Both the position numbers and the translations under genes were made by a program. A stretch of 27,608 nt of DNA, from positions 1 to 27,608 of the IMG/VR virus record IMGVR_UViG_3300009082_000053. One strand, 5' to 3'. Positions 20,581 through 27,608 of the stretch are shown in pieces. Origin of the DNA: a virus. Positions within the stretch are counted from its first letter, which is position 1, and each line of letters opens with the position of its first letter. The notes beneath the pieces were generated by a model. It worked only from the letters and a program-made list of their open reading frames with translations. It was not told the origin of the DNA and did not search any database.

Positions 20581-20847
20581 ATGAGATCAGCGTACAAAAC
20601 AGAAACTATCGAAGAGTTCTTGGCTCGCGGCGGCGAAATCAAGAAATATCCAGCAGTTAAACCAGAAGAAAACGAGGAGTGCATCCGTGCTACTCCACAA
20701 TCGACTCAAAACTTGATGTCACTTGACGAAGGTGCGCATTTCTTTAGCGAGCGCAAAGAAAAGAAACTACGCAAGAAAAAAGATCCCCTTAAAGGCATCG
20801 ATGTATCTAAGTTGCCAGCTAATATCAAAGCTATGTTTAATCTATAG
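20581..20847 (+). CDS. hypothetical small protein with shared C-terminal tail (88 aa)
   Basis: AGAGGA precedes the ATG. The N-terminus TIEEFLARGGEIKKYP is a pattern I know from small proteins of many large phages (an EFLxxGG segment). A lysine-rich linker (SERKEKKLRKKKDPLK) leads to the tail GIDVSKLPANIKAMFNL, which resembles the tail EIDMSQVPNDLKEMLGIAS of the 3661 product. Codons favour ATC and CGC, as in that gene. Function unknown. Confidence 0.7.
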   Translation: MRSAYKTETIEEFLARGGEIKKYPAVKPEENEECIRATPQSTQNLMSLDEGAHFFSERKEKKLRKKKDPLKGIDVSKLPANIKAMFNL

Positions 20848-20856
20848 GTGTAGGAG

Positions 20857-21141
20857 ATGTACGAACAACCTAACTCACCATACTGTTTGCAGTACAGATA
20901 CCGGCAATATCTAGCGCTTATGGGTGTGGCCGATGAAATACCAAACGAAGTTTTTAGTATAGGCCACCTTCCTAAAATGAACCACTCTTATAAACATCGC
21001 AAACGAGTTTCACTAAACACACAAAATTTAGTGTATTTTATCAATATCTTATATACAATAGGAATTATAAAATGTCCAAGTTGGGATTCTCTAACGACAA
21101 TGAAGCTAATTCAGCAGACGAGCTATCGTCACTGCCGATAG
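20857..21141 (+). CDS. hypothetical protein (94 aa)
   Basis: GTAGGAG precedes the ATG closely. The sequence is rich in aromatic and basic residues (YCLQYRYRQYLALMG, HSYKHRKRVS) with a hydrophobic segment (LVYFINILYTIGII). The last 23 codons overlap the next gene in another frame (70 bp), so the true 3' end deserves checking. No family recognised. Confidence 0.55.
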   Translation: MYEQPNSPYCLQYRYRQYLALMGVADEIPNEVFSIGHLPKMNHSYKHRKRVSLNTQNLVYFINILYTIGIIKCPSWDSLTTMKLIQQTSYRHCR

Positions 21142-21350
21142 AGTTAAATACAGTAGAAGTTCAGCAACTATTAGCAATCTTAAAGTTTGCGGTTAACGCT
21201 GCTGAGTCATTGGGCAGTCATGAAACTCTCATTAATACCCCTACTTCTGAACGCATGATGGAGTATGCTAAAGTAGCTAACCAATTGAAAAACAAGATTG
21301 ATATGTTAATAATCATGGCTAACAAGCCGGATAAAGATAGTTTACACTGA
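21072..21350 (+). CDS. hypothetical helical protein (92 aa)
   Basis: TAGGA lies upstream of the ATG. The protein has an acidic N-terminus and two helices (TVEVQQLLAILKFAVNAAESL; ERMMEYAKVANQLKNKIDML). It overlaps the previous gene by 70 bp and the following endonuclease by 1 nt (TGATG). No family recognised. Confidence 0.62.
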   Translation: MSKLGFSNDNEANSADELSSLPIELNTVEVQQLLAILKFAVNAAESLGSHETLINTPTSERMMEYAKVANQLKNKIDMLIIMANKPDKDSLH

Positions 21351-22120
21351 TGTGGATAATATACAAAGTACAGTTTCCGAACGGCAAGGTGTATATAGGA
21401 CAAACCAAAGATACACTTGAAAAACGAAGGAAGAACCATTGGAACGATGCAAGCTATGAACTTAAGAAAAATATACACTATAAGTTCCATGATGCATTAC
21501 TTAAACATGGTTTTAGTCCGAATAACGACCAATTAGAGTGGTATATAATCGATAGCGCCAACTCTATAGAAGAAGCTCTTCAAAAAGAAGCTAGTTATAT
21601 CGAACAATATGACTCTATAAACAATGGATATAACTGTCGAACGTCGCAAAACGGTAAAGGTTTTGTGGATGACAATACTAAACAAAAAATAGCAAATAAA
21701 GTTGGTCCATTAAGCAAAGAGATGTGGGAAGAATCTGGAAGAAAAGAAGAAGCTTCAGAGCGCATGAAATTAAGGCACGCCAATGGCTTAATGGATGAAG
21801 CTAAGATAAAAAGTACAGAAGTTAGGAGTACGGAGGAGCAACGTAAACTTACATCTGAAGATAATGTTAAACGTTATTCTAACTTACAGAAACGCAACGA
21901 CATGGCTAGAAATCACGGTACAAAACCTTTTTTAGTTTATAAAGGCGATGTTTTTATAGGTCGATTTGAGAACATACACGAAGCTTATCGACAACTAAAC
22001 ATACCTAATAACGGACACATATCGACCATTTTAAAACGTGGTAAAGGCACTTTATACGGCTATAATTTTGTGTACGAAAACCGATCAGATGATACATCTA
22101 CAACAAGGGAGGAAACATGA
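21350..22120 (+). CDS. GIY-YIG endonuclease with NUMOD-like C-terminal domain
   Basis: The 256-residue protein starts with a GIY-YIG nuclease domain: IYKVQFPNGKVYIGQT (4-19), the arginine in KRRKNHW and the metal-binding glutamate in KEASYIEQYDS. A charged linker follows, then FLVYKGDVFIGRFENIHEAY with GHISTILKRGKGTLYGYNF, matching NUMOD1-type DNA-recognition repeats of homing endonucleases. It nests tightly: TGATG with the gene before and ATGA with the MoxR-type gene after, whose GGGAGG site lies in this gene's last codons. It is probably a free-standing homing endonuclease whose target is nearby DNA. Confidence 0.88.
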   Translation: MWIIYKVQFPNGKVYIGQTKDTLEKRRKNHWNDASYELKKNIHYKFHDALLKHGFSPNNDQLEWYIIDSANSIEEALQKEASYIEQYDSINNGYNCRTSQNGKGFVDDNTKQKIANKVGPLSKEMWEESGRKEEASERMKLRHANGLMDEAKIKSTEVRSTEEQRKLTSEDNVKRYSNLQKRNDMARNHGTKPFLVYKGDVFIGRFENIHEAYRQLNIPNNGHISTILKRGKGTLYGYNFVYENRSDDTSTTREET

Positions 22121-23280
22121 AAGCTAGTAGAATTCCAGAGATTTTAGATCTTGCAGTTGCTGCGAGAAAAAACAACATGCAGTTTAACCCGCTTTTTAAA
22201 GGCGGAGCTGGTGTAGGAAAGTCAGAAGTTTGTCAGCAGTGGGTTCGTAAAGAGCGCGAGGCTGATGAAAACTTCGGTTTCATCGATCTTCGTCTGGCAT
22301 ATTATGAAGCCCCAGACGTTATTGGATTTCCGACAACTGATAAAGATGCTAGTGGTCTTCTAAGAACACATCATTGTCTACCTGATTTCTGGCCTACAAG
22401 CGGCAGTGGTTTGATCCTTTTAGAAGAGATCAATCGTGCCACTACCGGCGTCACCAATACCATGATGCAACTTCTAACCGACCGTAAAGTCGGTCCATAT
22501 TATGAACTACCTCCAGGTTGGATCGTAGCTGGCTGTATCAACCCAGACGATGCAAACTACGACGTTAATGCTATGGATACCGCTCTTTCGGATCGCTTTG
22601 AGATCTTTGATATAGATTATGACCACATGACGTTCGTAGACTATATCGAATCTAAAAAGTGGAACGAGTGTGTTCTTCGCTATATCAAATCTGGTGCTTG
22701 GACATACAAATCTGCTGATTCGATCAGTAAAGACGGCAAGTATATCTCACCACGTACTTGGTCTAAGCTCAATGCTGCCGAAGTTTCCGGTGCACAAGCT
22801 AATCGTCAACTTCACCGCACGATCTGTCAGAGCATTCTAGGCAAACATGTTGGTAACGAGTATTGGAAATCGTGCTGGGACGACGCTCCAGTAACAGCGC
22901 AGGATATTCTTCGAGATCGTAAAGCGGCACTGAAGAAGTTGAAAACACAGAGTCAACCAGATACATATCAAGGCGATCGTATCGCAGTGACTGTAGAGAG
23001 TATCATTCAATACTACGGTGGATGGTTTAAAGGTCAAAAAGATGATAAAAACCAAGAACTACCGGAGAATAAAGAGTTGATCGATGAACCAACGATGGCA
23101 GAGATAGCTAGTATCATCCCATCTGATCAAGCTCTGGTATTAGTTAAAGGTTGTGGTTATGCTGCTTATAAAGGAGCTATCACTAACTTTTTCCGCGATT
23201 TTAGTGCTAGACATCCAGAGTGTGTCGATGTACTACGGTCAAATATTAGAGTTAACCGAATTGAGAAAGATAAGAAATAG
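22117..23280 (+). CDS. MoxR-type AAA+ ATPase
   Basis: The 387-residue protein has Walker A GGAGVGKSE (29-37), Walker B LILLEEINRA (99-108), a sensor-1-like CINPDD (140-145) and LSDRFEIFDID (157-167), the pattern of MoxR/AAA_5 ATPases. These ring ATPases usually act with a VWA-domain protein as metal-insertion or protein-remodelling chaperones. The HEXXH protein starting at 27166 looks like the partner class. Codons favour ATC and CGT, unlike most neighbours, suggesting strong translation. GGGAGG precedes the ATG. A GIY-YIG gene abuts the 5' end and an HNH gene the 3' end. Confidence 0.88.
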   Translation: MKASRIPEILDLAVAARKNNMQFNPLFKGGAGVGKSEVCQQWVRKEREADENFGFIDLRLAYYEAPDVIGFPTTDKDASGLLRTHHCLPDFWPTSGSGLILLEEINRATTGVTNTMMQLLTDRKVGPYYELPPGWIVAGCINPDDANYDVNAMDTALSDRFEIFDIDYDHMTFVDYIESKKWNECVLRYIKSGAWTYKSADSISKDGKYISPRTWSKLNAAEVSGAQANRQLHRTICQSILGKHVGNEYWKSCWDDAPVTAQDILRDRKAALKKLKTQSQPDTYQGDRIAVTVESIIQYYGGWFKGQKDDKNQELPENKELIDEPTMAEIASIIPSDQALVLVKGCGYAAYKGAITNFFRDFSARHPECVDVLRSNIRVNRIEKDKK

Positions 23281-23897
23281 TGAAACGCTGTAATAAATGT
23301 TTTATGTTAAAGGACGAATCTGACTTTAACAAGAGAACATCCAGCAAAGACGGTTTAAGAACTATCTGTCGCTCGTGCGACAATGCGAATTCCAAACTAT
23401 GGAAACAGAAGAATAGAGAGCACGAGCGACAGATAAATAAGAAATGGTATCAAGATAATAAAAAACACAAACTAGCCCAAGAACGTCAACGGAGAATAGA
23501 CAAACCAACATATTGGCGCGATCTAGAAAGAATCAAAAGAAAAACTAATATTAATTTTAAGTTACGCCAAGTGTTAAGATCGCGATTAAATCACGCTTTA
23601 AAAGCTGGTACGAAAGGTGGTTCTGCTGTTAGAGATCTAGGATGCTCAATCGAAGAACTTAAGCTATACTTAGAATCTAAGTTCTATCCGCATCCTCTTA
23701 CCAGAGAAGAGATGACCTGGAGTAATTGGGCTGGAAACGAAGCGGGATGGCAGATCGACCATATACAACCATTTGTTAATTTTGATGTTAGTGACCCTAA
23801 TCAAGTTAAGGTGGTGTGTCATTATACGAATTTACAACCGCTGTGGTACATAGACCACAGTGCTAAATCCAATAATGAACATACTAAAAAGGACTAG
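23280..23897 (+). CDS. HNH endonuclease with N-terminal zinc ribbon
   Basis: The 205-residue protein begins with RCNKCFMLKDESDF and CRSCDN (two CxxC pairs), followed by a basic helix and a C-terminal HNH domain: LRSRLNHALKAG, LGCSIEELKLYLESKF, then GWQIDHIQPFVNFD and HYTNLQPLW with NNEHTKKD. This layout is a frequent phage HNH type. The GTG start shares one base with the MoxR stop; no strong site is present, so translation may be coupled. It probably cuts DNA near the MoxR gene and spreads by homing. Confidence 0.87.
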   Translation: MKRCNKCFMLKDESDFNKRTSSKDGLRTICRSCDNANSKLWKQKNREHERQINKKWYQDNKKHKLAQERQRRIDKPTYWRDLERIKRKTNINFKLRQVLRSRLNHALKAGTKGGSAVRDLGCSIEELKLYLESKFYPHPLTREEMTWSNWAGNEAGWQIDHIQPFVNFDVSDPNQVKVVCHYTNLQPLWYIDHSAKSNNEHTKKD

Positions 23898-23899
23898 TA

Positions 23900-24247
23900 A
23901 TGAGTACGACCAATGATAGGTTAAAAGTTCATGCCTCTCAACTGGCTTTACTTAAAGTATTACTAAAAGATAACTTCGCAACAGAGTTTGGAGATGTAGT
24001 TTTAAACTTCAAGCAACACTTAGAGTCTAAACGCGCAAAAAATCAGAGATCTACCAGCAAATCTTATGTACTTTCATGCGGTTTAAAGGTTAAGTTCAGA
24101 GCTAATTTCTTCACTAGAAACATTGTCGAAAATAGCTTGATATCCTTAACTATAGATAAGTTTAACGAATATAAGGAATACGAATTTGACACGGTCCTTA
24201 GATGGTTCGAAACATCCATCATAGAAAAGACTTTGTTGAACGATTAA
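23900..24247 (+). CDS. hypothetical protein (115 aa)
   Basis: AAAGGA lies upstream of the ATG, 2 nt after the HNH stop. The protein is mixed alpha/beta (SQLALLKVLLKDNFATEFGDVVLNF; YVLSCGLKVKFRANFF). It follows the HNH gene and may originally have adjoined the MoxR gene. No family recognised. Confidence 0.63.
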   Translation: MSTTNDRLKVHASQLALLKVLLKDNFATEFGDVVLNFKQHLESKRAKNQRSTSKSYVLSCGLKVKFRANFFTRNIVENSLISLTIDKFNEYKEYEFDTVLRWFETSIIEKTLLND

Positions 24248-24330
24248 CCATAATTGTCTTTTTACATTAACCGATTATAGGAGTATATGTAATAAAGATT
24301 GCGACCCCCAACAAAGAAAAGGAGGCCACA

Positions 24331-25020
24331 ATGAAACGGCTTTTTATCGCAACAATCTTAATCATTAGTGCATGTGACCAAATCTCAAATTTTTCAAAGG
24401 CAAAAGAACAACCAATTAAACAAATACAAGGTGAAATTACCTTTGCAACAGCACAACAGCAACAACAAGCTTTAGACCAAGAGCTAGGTGATCATATCAT
24501 CCGCACCATGAACCATGTTAATTCTCCGTTAACCCCGATTAAGCGCCAGCTTCTCGCTCAGATGTTAGTACAAGTAGCCAACAATACATTTGAAACTATG
24601 GATCAAAAGAAAGATTGGATAAGAGTTTTGGGTATCGAGTCAAAATTCGATAATACAGCCAGATCACCAGTAAATGCTACAGGAATAGGGCAAATAATGC
24701 CTCAGTTTGTTCTAACTTTTGGAAAATACTGCGGCCTAAAAGGATTAGTAGAATCTGACGTTGAAGATGTATTGGTGAATACGACACTTAGTGCATGTGT
24801 TTGGAGACGTATGCTAGAGACCGTTCCCGATCACTCAGTTATACTTGCTTTGTCAGCTTATAACTCGGGACCATCTTCTTCATCTACGAAGAACATACAA
24901 AAGTTAGGTAGTGCAGTACCAGAAACAGCGAACTACATAACACGCTTCAGTTATTTAAAAGAAGTAACCGATAATCCAAAAGATAAAGCGAATGGCAAAA
25001 ACTCGTATCATGGCAAGTAA
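24331..25020 (+). CDS. lipoprotein lytic transglycosylase (SLT family)
   Basis: The 229-residue protein has a lipoprotein signal with lipobox IISAC (C15), a glutamine-rich linker, then an SLT domain: catalytic E103 in GIESKFDNTARSPVNATG, GIGQIMP (118-124) and AYNSGP (176-181). The enzyme cleaves peptidoglycan glycan strands to 1,6-anhydro ends. As a lipoprotein it would lie on the periplasmic side of a Gram-negative outer or inner membrane, suited to lysis or wall weakening rather than to a virion tip enzyme. AAAGGAGG is strong. Its 3' end overlaps the next HNH frame. Confidence 0.9.
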   Translation: MKRLFIATILIISACDQISNFSKAKEQPIKQIQGEITFATAQQQQQALDQELGDHIIRTMNHVNSPLTPIKRQLLAQMLVQVANNTFETMDQKKDWIRVLGIESKFDNTARSPVNATGIGQIMPQFVLTFGKYCGLKGLVESDVEDVLVNTTLSACVWRRMLETVPDHSVILALSAYNSGPSSSSTKNIQKLGSAVPETANYITRFSYLKEVTDNPKDKANGKNSYHGK

Positions 25021-25615
25021 AGTTATGAGAAAAAGTTACAAATATCCTGCGCTTACACCCGGATTAGTTATAAATGAATGGACTTTAATTAGTCCTGTTG
25101 TTAATCGTACAACTCATTGGTTATGTAGATGTTCATGTGGCAATAAACGAGAAGTTAACAAACAAACATTAGCTCGTGGTGATTCTAAAAGATGTTCAAG
25201 TTGTGTAGCTATTGAACTCAATAAGAGACGTTTATATAAGCGAAAGCCTTCTGGCGAAGCTGGTTTAAACAGATTGATAATAACTTATAGAGCTCAAGCT
25301 AAAAAACGCGGTTTATCTTTTTCCCTTTCTAAAGAAAATGTTCGTCTACTTACTGGACAGCCTTGTACATATTGCGGTTGTGAACCAAATAGAACTGTTT
25401 TTTCAAGTGATTCATCATGTCGCGAAGGTTTGAAAGAACATACTAGTTATTTATATAATGGTATAGATAGATTAGATAACAGTAAAGGATATGAACTCGA
25501 TAATTGTGTCTCCTGCTGCAAAGAATGCAACTGGGCTAAAAACAAAATGTCAGTAGATGAATTTACAGCGTGGATAAAGAAAGTTTTTATACATTTAAAC
25601 CTAGATAGCAAATAA
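24992..25615 (+). CDS. HNH endonuclease (second zinc-ribbon type)
   Basis: The protein (up to 207 residues) has an N-terminal zinc ribbon (CRCSCGN with RCSSC), a helix NRLIITYRAQAKKRGLSFSL, then HNH elements CTYCG, YNGIDRLDNSKGYELDNC and CCKECNWAKNKMS. It is related to the 5530 HNH but shorter. No clear ribosome-binding site marks the start: ATG 24992 overlaps the transglycosylase by 29 nt, and ATGs at 25010 or 25025 are alternatives that begin closer to the zinc ribbon. A terminator follows 27 nt after the stop. Confidence 0.85.
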   Translation: MAKTRIMASKVMRKSYKYPALTPGLVINEWTLISPVVNRTTHWLCRCSCGNKREVNKQTLARGDSKRCSSCVAIELNKRRLYKRKPSGEAGLNRLIITYRAQAKKRGLSFSLSKENVRLLTGQPCTYCGCEPNRTVFSSDSSCREGLKEHTSYLYNGIDRLDNSKGYELDNCVSCCKECNWAKNKMSVDEFTAWIKKVFIHLNLDSK

Positions 25616-25642
25616 CTTCTCCCCTGAAGTTGATATACGTAC

Positions 25643-25680
25643 GCCGATCGAGCCAAAACGCTCGATCGGCATTTAACTTT
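25643..25680 (+). terminator. perfect 11-bp hairpin, probable terminator
   Basis: GCCGATCGAGC (25643-25653) pairs perfectly with GCTCGATCGGC (25660-25670) around CAAAAC, followed by ATTTAACTTT. The U tract is interrupted, so termination may be partial. It ends the transglycosylase-HNH transcript. Confidence 0.7.
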
Positions 25681-25689
25681 GAGATACAT

Positions 25690-25914
25690 ATGAAAAGCTT
25701 CAATACAATGTTTAGATTTGCTATGATGGACTTTGGATTTTGTACATATGTTGATTTTAGCTGCGACGAGTGTCCATGTCCACATTGTTACGAAGTACAA
25801 CCTTCTGATTTTTTTCGCATGGCTAAATTAGCAACTAGCAATAACTATTCCGAATCACAATCGCACTACCTGTATCACTTATATGCGATTATCGACCGTA
25901 TGGAAATCAAATGA
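25690..25914 (+). CDS. hypothetical cysteine-rich protein (74 aa)
   Basis: I start at the ATG after the terminator because an in-frame start at 25630 would place the hairpin inside the gene. The protein has a tight cluster CDECPCPHC (residues about 25-33) likely to bind zinc or iron, then a helical C-terminus. The ribosome-binding site is weak (GAGA). It overlaps the next gene by ATGA. No family recognised. Confidence 0.58.
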   Translation: MKSFNTMFRFAMMDFGFCTYVDFSCDECPCPHCYEVQPSDFFRMAKLATSNNYSESQSHYLYHLYAIIDRMEIK

Positions 25915-26183
25915 CTAATAAAGATATTAAAACATTGAAGATAATACTAGCAGATAACGGTCGCTGTCTTAGTGTTCTATGCGAAAATTGTTTGTTTGCG
26001 ATAGGTGACAATAAAGCATGTAAAGCTGATTATATACCCGATAGTTGGTTTATCGCTTACATAGGTTCCTTTATGGATAAAAAGAGTCCTTGGATACATG
26101 ACATAGCTGAAGATATACATAATATAAGTAAATTGATGGTTGTGATAGGGCATATAGTCGATGACGAATATTCTTGGCATTAA
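25911..26183 (+). CDS. hypothetical cysteine-containing protein (90 aa)
   Basis: The start lies in an ATGA overlap with the previous gene. The protein has CENCLFAIGDNKACKADYIPDSW, with three cysteines that could bind metal, and a helical C-terminal half. Being coupled to another cysteine-cluster protein, the two may act together. No family recognised. Confidence 0.6.
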   Translation: MTNKDIKTLKIILADNGRCLSVLCENCLFAIGDNKACKADYIPDSWFIAYIGSFMDKKSPWIHDIAEDIHNISKLMVVIGHIVDDEYSWH

Positions 26184-26198
26184 CAGATAGGTTAATAG

Positions 26199-26489
26199 AT
26201 GTCTAACAAAACTATAAAAATAGCTTTCGACGTAGATGGTACTTTAATCCATCTTGCTGGAATGCTGGGTGACACACCCCGATATGAAATAATAGCAATA
26301 TACAGTAACTTCGAAAGGTTAGGGTGTGATATGTATGTATGGTCTGGCGGAGGTATAGATTATGCAACTAGATGGTGCGAGAAACTAGGACTAGTTCACG
26401 CCAAAGTTATAGCTAAAGGTTCTATGATAATGGACGTCGTGTTCGACGACGAAGCGGTGTCACTAGGCCAAACCAATATACAAGTGTAG
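26199..26489 (+). CDS. minimal HAD-family phosphatase (96 aa)
   Basis: The protein has the four HAD motifs in a very short chain: FDVDGTL (10-16), the motif II serine in VWSGGG, a lysine in VIAKGS and acidic DVVFDDE. There is no cap insertion, so large substrates such as phosphoproteins or nucleic-acid ends are possible. It is shorter than the usual HAD length of about 150 or more and unlike the 18253 phosphatase in detail. AGG lies 7-9 nt before the ATG. Confidence 0.75.
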   Translation: MSNKTIKIAFDVDGTLIHLAGMLGDTPRYEIIAIYSNFERLGCDMYVWSGGGIDYATRWCEKLGLVHAKVIAKGSMIMDVVFDDEAVSLGQTNIQV

Positions 26490-26497
26490 GAGTATAT

Positions 26498-26761
26498 ATG
26501 CGGTTCATAGGTGTTGTTCGAGGATACGACAAAGATAAGGGCACATTCGTACTTAGGCATTTAGCTGTTAATAGTATGAATATGTTTGAAGTTTATTGTA
26601 CTTTTTGCCCTACGAGCTTGCCGATCAACCATAAATTGATAATGTGCTCGTTTACTAATAGTACTTTACTATATATCGAGGGAGAGTTCCTTGTCAAAGA
26701 AGTGGATATCAATACACGCTTTTTAGTCTCATCAGTCAGTAAAAATGGTCTTGGATGGTGA
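26498..26761 (+). CDS. hypothetical protein (87 aa)
   Basis: TAGGAG precedes the ATG. The protein has a beta-rich pattern (RFIGVVRGYDKDKGTFVLRHLAVN; KLIMCSFTNSTLLYIEGEFLVKEV) suggesting a small barrel. No family recognised. Its last codons run up to the next gene's start. Confidence 0.6.
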   Translation: MRFIGVVRGYDKDKGTFVLRHLAVNSMNMFEVYCTFCPTSLPINHKLIMCSFTNSTLLYIEGEFLVKEVDINTRFLVSSVSKNGLGW

Positions 26762-26762
26762 T

Positions 26763-27149
26763 ATGGATATAATAGAAGAAGCTATAAACTGGGATCCAGT
26801 AGATTGTGCTCATTTTGCTCTATGGTTAGCTAGTACTTTTAGTAGTAATTCTAAGACTCTGATACATCGAGCTGAACGATATTTATCTAAACCAAACCCA
26901 TTAGAACATGATTTCTTGGTGAGAGAAGCTGAATCTCTATATGTGCCTGAATATGCAGTATATGCTGCAGTAATCACCGCAGTTAGTATATCTTCTGTAG
27001 ATAGATTGACATCATACCATAGTTTATTAAACTTGTTGCAAAGCATAATTTACTTCCGTAATGCCTCAGCCGAAGCATTATATACAGCATACACTAATGC
27101 TTTAGCGGAAAAATTACTGTTAACCGAAACCGATAATATTGTCCCCTAA
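26763..27149 (+). CDS. hypothetical helical protein (128 aa)
   Basis: I prefer the ATG at 26763, with GGATGG close upstream; an in-frame ATG at 26745 overlaps the previous gene and has no site. The protein is nearly all helix and alanine-rich (DCAHFALWLASTFSSN; YAVYAAVITAVSIS; AEALYTAYTNALAEKLLL). The pattern is seen in small host-interaction proteins of phages, but nothing allows a firm call. Confidence 0.6.
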   Translation: MDIIEEAINWDPVDCAHFALWLASTFSSNSKTLIHRAERYLSKPNPLEHDFLVREAESLYVPEYAVYAAVITAVSISSVDRLTSYHSLLNLLQSIIYFRNASAEALYTAYTNALAEKLLLTETDNIVP

Positions 27150-27165
27150 TCAACGGAGGCATAAC

Positions 27166-27608
27166 ATGGCTGGTTTTAAAAGTGATAAAGATGTTAGTAA
27201 TATTAATAAGTTAATGGCAGAAGAGGATGTTTCCGCAGAGCTGATGCAGCAATGTTTGCAGACTGCTATTTACAACGTCAGTACGACACATGTGTTTATT
27301 TCTGGCATTTTGCAGTGCTTAAACATCTATTATACCCACATGGTACCGACAGCTGGCGTTATGTTTAATGCAGACCAAAAACGGTGGGAATTGGGTATAA
27401 ATCCCCATTTCTTTTGCAAGAAACTAAATAAAGAACAAAGAAAAGCAGTACTTCTGCATGAGATTGCACACTTAACCAACAAACATCCCTTTCGTGTTCC
27501 TTTTCTAAAGATACATAAAGCCAAACGAACCCTAATGAACATAGCTGCCGATATGGCTATTAATCAATATATTAAAGATCTTCCAAAGGGTTGCAATGAG
27601 TGTCCTCC
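27166..27608 (+). CDS. HEXXH putative metallopeptidase, DUF2201/VWA-like (N-terminal part)
   Basis: CGGAGG precedes the ATG and the frame is open to the window end, giving 147 residues. The zinc-binding VLLHEIAHLTNKHPFR (HEXXH) is followed about 30 residues later by NIAADMAINQYI, the pattern of the N-terminal domain of DUF2201/VWA-like metallopeptidases (HE-H plus A-D-xx-N). Full-length relatives continue into a VWA-like domain with a MIDAS-type site, which would lie beyond the window. Such proteins are typically encoded next to a MoxR ATPase, here 22117-23280. Proteolytic activity itself is not proven for the family. Confidence 0.8.
   Translation, partial: MAGFKSDKDVSNINKLMAEEDVSAELMQQCLQTAIYNVSTTHVFISGILQCLNIYYTHMVPTAGVMFNADQKRWELGINPHFFCKKLNKEQRKAVLLHEIAHLTNKHPFRVPFLKIHKAKRTLMNIAADMAINQYIKDLPKGCNECP

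Noticed and set aside
1-27608. CRISPR array, insertion sequence, integrase or attachment site
   Set aside because: No regularly spaced repeats, transposase or recombinase motifs were seen; the only clear long direct repeat is the pair around the HNH gene.

Overview
The window looks like part of a large, virulent, tailed double-stranded DNA phage that infects a Gram-negative bacterium. It is AT-rich and packed with short genes that overlap by ATGA, GTGA or TAATG junctions. Recognisable products are viral or nucleic-acid enzymes: a 5'-3' exonuclease, an ATP-dependent DNA ligase, a B12-dependent ribonucleotide reductase, ThyX, three HNH endonucleases and a GIY-YIG endonuclease. A lipoprotein lytic transglycosylase with a clear lipobox points to a Gram-negative envelope. 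I see no tRNA, rRNA, CRISPR array, insertion sequence, integrase or capsid, portal or terminase gene.

Layout. 1-1843 (+): small unknown genes and a 3-helix PQ-loop (SemiSWEET-like) membrane protein. 1836-2582 (-): a metallophosphoesterase, divergent from the exonuclease at 2638. 2638-5442 (+): exonuclease, a well-translated-looking lysine-rich protein, a 37-residue membrane peptide and small basic or acidic proteins. 5441-6304: an HNH endonuclease unit bounded by a 25-nt direct repeat, with its start codon inside a long hairpin. 6281-8436 (-): a small alanine-rich protein and nrdJ. 8668-9321 (+): thyX. 9318-9893 (-): a proline-rich unknown. 9989-19587 (+): a long array with a ClpP-like protease, a membrane-anchored trypsin-like protease flanked by two structured non-coding stretches, a tandem paralogue pair, DNA ligase, a classic AAA+ ATPase and a PNKP-type phosphatase. 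19482-20276 (-): a second ClpP-like protease. 20379-27608 (+): a GIY-YIG endonuclease, a MoxR-type AAA+ ATPase and an HNH endonuclease abutting one another, then the lytic transglycosylase, another HNH, a mini-HAD phosphatase and the N-terminal part of a HEXXH (DUF2201/VWA-like) metallopeptidase.

How the genes may work together. NrdJ and ThyX feed dNTP synthesis. Exonuclease, ligase and the HAD 3'-phosphatase-like protein fit DNA processing and end repair. The window is unusually rich in proteolysis and remodelling genes: two ClpP-like peptidases, one trypsin-like protease, a HEXXH peptidase and two AAA+ ATPases. The MoxR ATPase and the HEXXH protein resemble the widespread MoxR/VWA partner pair, here separated by endonucleases and small genes.

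The most unusual signals are non-coding. At 12365-12538 a pseudoknot-capable fold precedes an intrinsic terminator whose 3' arm is perfectly complementary (8 bp) to an upstream segment, as in a riboswitch or attenuator. At 11392-11581 five helices precede the trypsin-like gene. At 5476-5535 a two-stem hairpin covers the HNH ribosome-binding site and start codon. All calls come from reading the sequence; no database search was possible.
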